Assembly: GCA_019136325.1 (NCBI GenBank)
Contig: JAGVUJ010000083.1
Location: 1-5,246 of the forward strand
Length of the DNA stretch: 5,246 bases
Source: Deltaproteobacteria bacterium
GTDB taxonomy: Bacteria > Desulfobacterota > Syntrophia > Syntrophales > Smithellaceae
Reading direction: 5' to 3'
Part shown: one piece after another, positions 4,215-5,246 of the stretch
Layout of the letters: each line of letters begins with the position of its first letter
Position numbering within the stretch: position 1 is the first letter of the stretch
Notes under the pieces: generated by a model
Seen by the model: only the letters and a program-made list of their open reading frames with translations
Databases searched by the model: none
Told to the model about the DNA's origin: nothing
Made by a program: the position numbers and the translations under genes

Positions 4215-5180
4215 ATGCCGCGTTTGACAAATTTGGATGACATCATGTTCCCGGTGGAAGAACATCCGGTTTTCGTCAGCATGTCCACGAAATCGGGCGA
4301 GCGCCGCCTGCCCGTCCCGGACAAGAAGGCGCTGGTGAATTCCGAAAGCGGCCGCGTCCTGGGCGTCGTAAGCCGGGGCTACCGGATGGTTCCAAACAGA
4401 ATGGCGCTGGACTGGGCGTACCAGTGCTGCTGCCTGGCCTTTCCGGAAACCAAACCGGGTGAATGGCAGGTGACCGCCAGCGATGCACCGCATACCGGCA
4501 GCTATTGTAATATTGACTTGATGCACAACACCACCGCGCTTGACTTCTCCCTGGTGTCCCCGCAAAGCCGTCCCGAAGCGTTTGGCCCGTTTGTCCGTGT
4601 CACGAACAGCTATAACGGATTGCGGGCGCTGACGTTCGACATCGGTTTATACCGCAAGGTCTGTAAAAACGGTATGATCGTTCCCGACGCCATCATCCGC
4701 TTCAAGTACGCGCATCTGTCCAGGGACATTGGCCGGGAGATCGCTTTTGAGATTGATCATGCGCGTCTTGAAAAGGTTAAGACCGTTTTTAATGACTATA
4801 TGGATGTTCTGCGTGAATGCGCCGTGCCGCGCGCCTATTTTCTGCCTCTGCTCCAGGGCGTCCTGCATATCAACGAACCCAGGAACATTACGACAAACCG
4901 GAAAATTACGGATGAATGGAAATCGCTCTCCGGTTATCTGGAGGCCACGTGTTATCAATACGTACAGGAACTTGGCGAAAACGCCTATTCCGCGTTCAAC
5001 GCGATCACCGACTTTGCATCGCATCCTCCCGAAAACCGCTGCGTTTACCGGGACCGCCACAGTTACCAGCAGCTCGCGGGCGCATGGCTGAGCGCATTTC
5101 ATGAAGAGTGTCGTCAAAAGGATTTCAGCCTGTCCGATTACCTGGTCAAACTGGCCGGCGGCGATGAGAAAAAGAATTGA
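4215..5180 (+). CDS. DUF932 domain protein (phage/plasmid-like)
   Basis: The 321-aa product belongs to the DUF932 family (PF06067, related to the TIGR03299 phage/plasmid-like proteins), found on phages, plasmids and integrative elements. Its molecular function is not established. Family-like blocks are VLGVVSRGYRMVPNRMALDW (48-67), FVRVTNSYNGLRALTFDIG (126-144) followed by LYRKVCKNGMI (145-155), and the C-terminal ENAYSAFNAITDFASH (255-270). The middle (about 170-200) is helical and charged. There is no signal peptide or membrane segment, so the protein is probably cytoplasmic. The length agrees with the family and no disruption is seen. The start is certain from AGGAGGG 5 nt upstream. The stop is TGA at 5178-5180. 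It is divergent from the WYL regulator and is probably the first gene of a rightward operon, since only 66 bases follow in the window and no terminator is seen. A link to mobile-element maintenance or phage response is inferred from family distribution only. Confidence 0.9.
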   Translation: MPRLTNLDDIMFPVEEHPVFVSMSTKSGERRLPVPDKKALVNSESGRVLGVVSRGYRMVPNRMALDWAYQCCCLAFPETKPGEWQVTASDAPHTGSYCNIDLMHNTTALDFSLVSPQSRPEAFGPFVRVTNSYNGLRALTFDIGLYRKVCKNGMIVPDAIIRFKYAHLSRDIGREIAFEIDHARLEKVKTVFNDYMDVLRECAVPRAYFLPLLQGVLHINEPRNITTNRKITDEWKSLSGYLEATCYQYVQELGENAYSAFNAITDFASHPPENRCVYRDRHSYQQLAGAWLSAFHEECRQKDFSLSDYLVKLAGGDEKKN

Positions 5181-5218
5181 TATGAATTTGGAAAGTGCGG
5201 CGATTTGCATTGCATGGC

Positions 5219-5246
5219 ATGGCTGAGCACACATTAATTCTGGAGT
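5219..5246 (+). CDS. Possible start of a downstream gene, cut by window edge
   Basis: ATG at 5219 opens a frame (MAEHTLILE) that stays open to the window end, 38 nt after the DUF932 stop. It has no clear Shine-Dalgarno. Other ATGs in this tail (5182, 5214) close after 14 and 7 codons. The window also ends in CTGGAGT, which could be the ribosome-binding site of a gene starting just outside. Nine codons are too few to support more. Confidence 0.15.

Noticed and set aside
4188..4565. 125-codon minus-strand ORF opposite the DUF932 start
   Set aside because: It is antisense to an intact DUF932 gene that has a near-consensus ribosome-binding site. No motif is present.
4647..5234. 195-codon minus-strand ORF opposite the DUF932 3' half
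   Set aside because: It is an antisense shadow. The apparent hydrophobic start is the complement of the DUF932 C-terminus and has no family match.
1..5246. CRISPR array, tRNA or rRNA, toxin-antitoxin pair, reverse transcriptase or retron
   Set aside because: No regularly spaced direct repeats, tRNA cloverleaf, rRNA segment, toxin-antitoxin signature or RT motif was seen on either strand.

Overview
The window carries accessory or mobile-type bacterial DNA of moderate GC content. The left edge is an IS91-family (HUH) transposase. The right end is a DUF932 'phage/plasmid-like' gene divergent from a WYL-domain regulator. The transposase sequence style (zinc ribbon, then an HUH motif, then a YYGYYSN motif) resembles copies I associate with Desulfobacterota and related environmental Proteobacteria. 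That taxonomic placement is an inference with low confidence. No housekeeping gene, rRNA, tRNA or CRISPR array is visible.

Layout, left to right. 1-1056 (-): IS91-like transposase, its C-terminus cut off by the window edge. 1057-1336: regulatory DNA with a well-formed sigma70-type promoter for the transposase. A perfect 16-bp palindrome with a GAAC-N4-GTTC core, as in Gram-positive-type LexA (SOS) boxes, lies exactly between its -35 and -10. A strong terminator-like hairpin lies at 1154-1182. 1337-2224 (-): a 295-aa protein I do not recognise, started best by an ATG with a good Shine-Dalgarno. 2249-2425 (-): a 58-codon ORF with its own good Shine-Dalgarno, in the same frame as the 295-aa gene and separated from it by a TAA stop. 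2503-2808 (-): a small protein with two Sel1-like repeats. Its upstream region (2821-3099) has a good promoter followed by a GTTATC-type inverted repeat and a possible 44-aa leader ORF. 3100-4050 (-): an HTH-WYL transcriptional regulator. 4051-4214: divergent intergenic region. 4215-5180 (+): DUF932 protein. 5181-5246: short tail, possibly the start of the next gene.

How they may fit together. The WYL regulator and the DUF932 gene are divergently transcribed from a shared 164-bp region holding an interrupted inverted repeat, the arrangement expected if the regulator controls itself and the DUF932 operon. WYL regulators such as BrxR and CapW control phage-defence loci in this way, but DUF932 has no established function, so a defence role here is conjecture. 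The Sel1 gene and the 58-aa/295-aa pair are preceded by palindromes with a common AGTTAT-S-AT half, so they may share a regulator. The best leads are the SOS-like box in the transposase promoter, the unrecognised 295-aa protein with its upstream small ORF, and the WYL/DUF932 unit, which may continue beyond the right edge.
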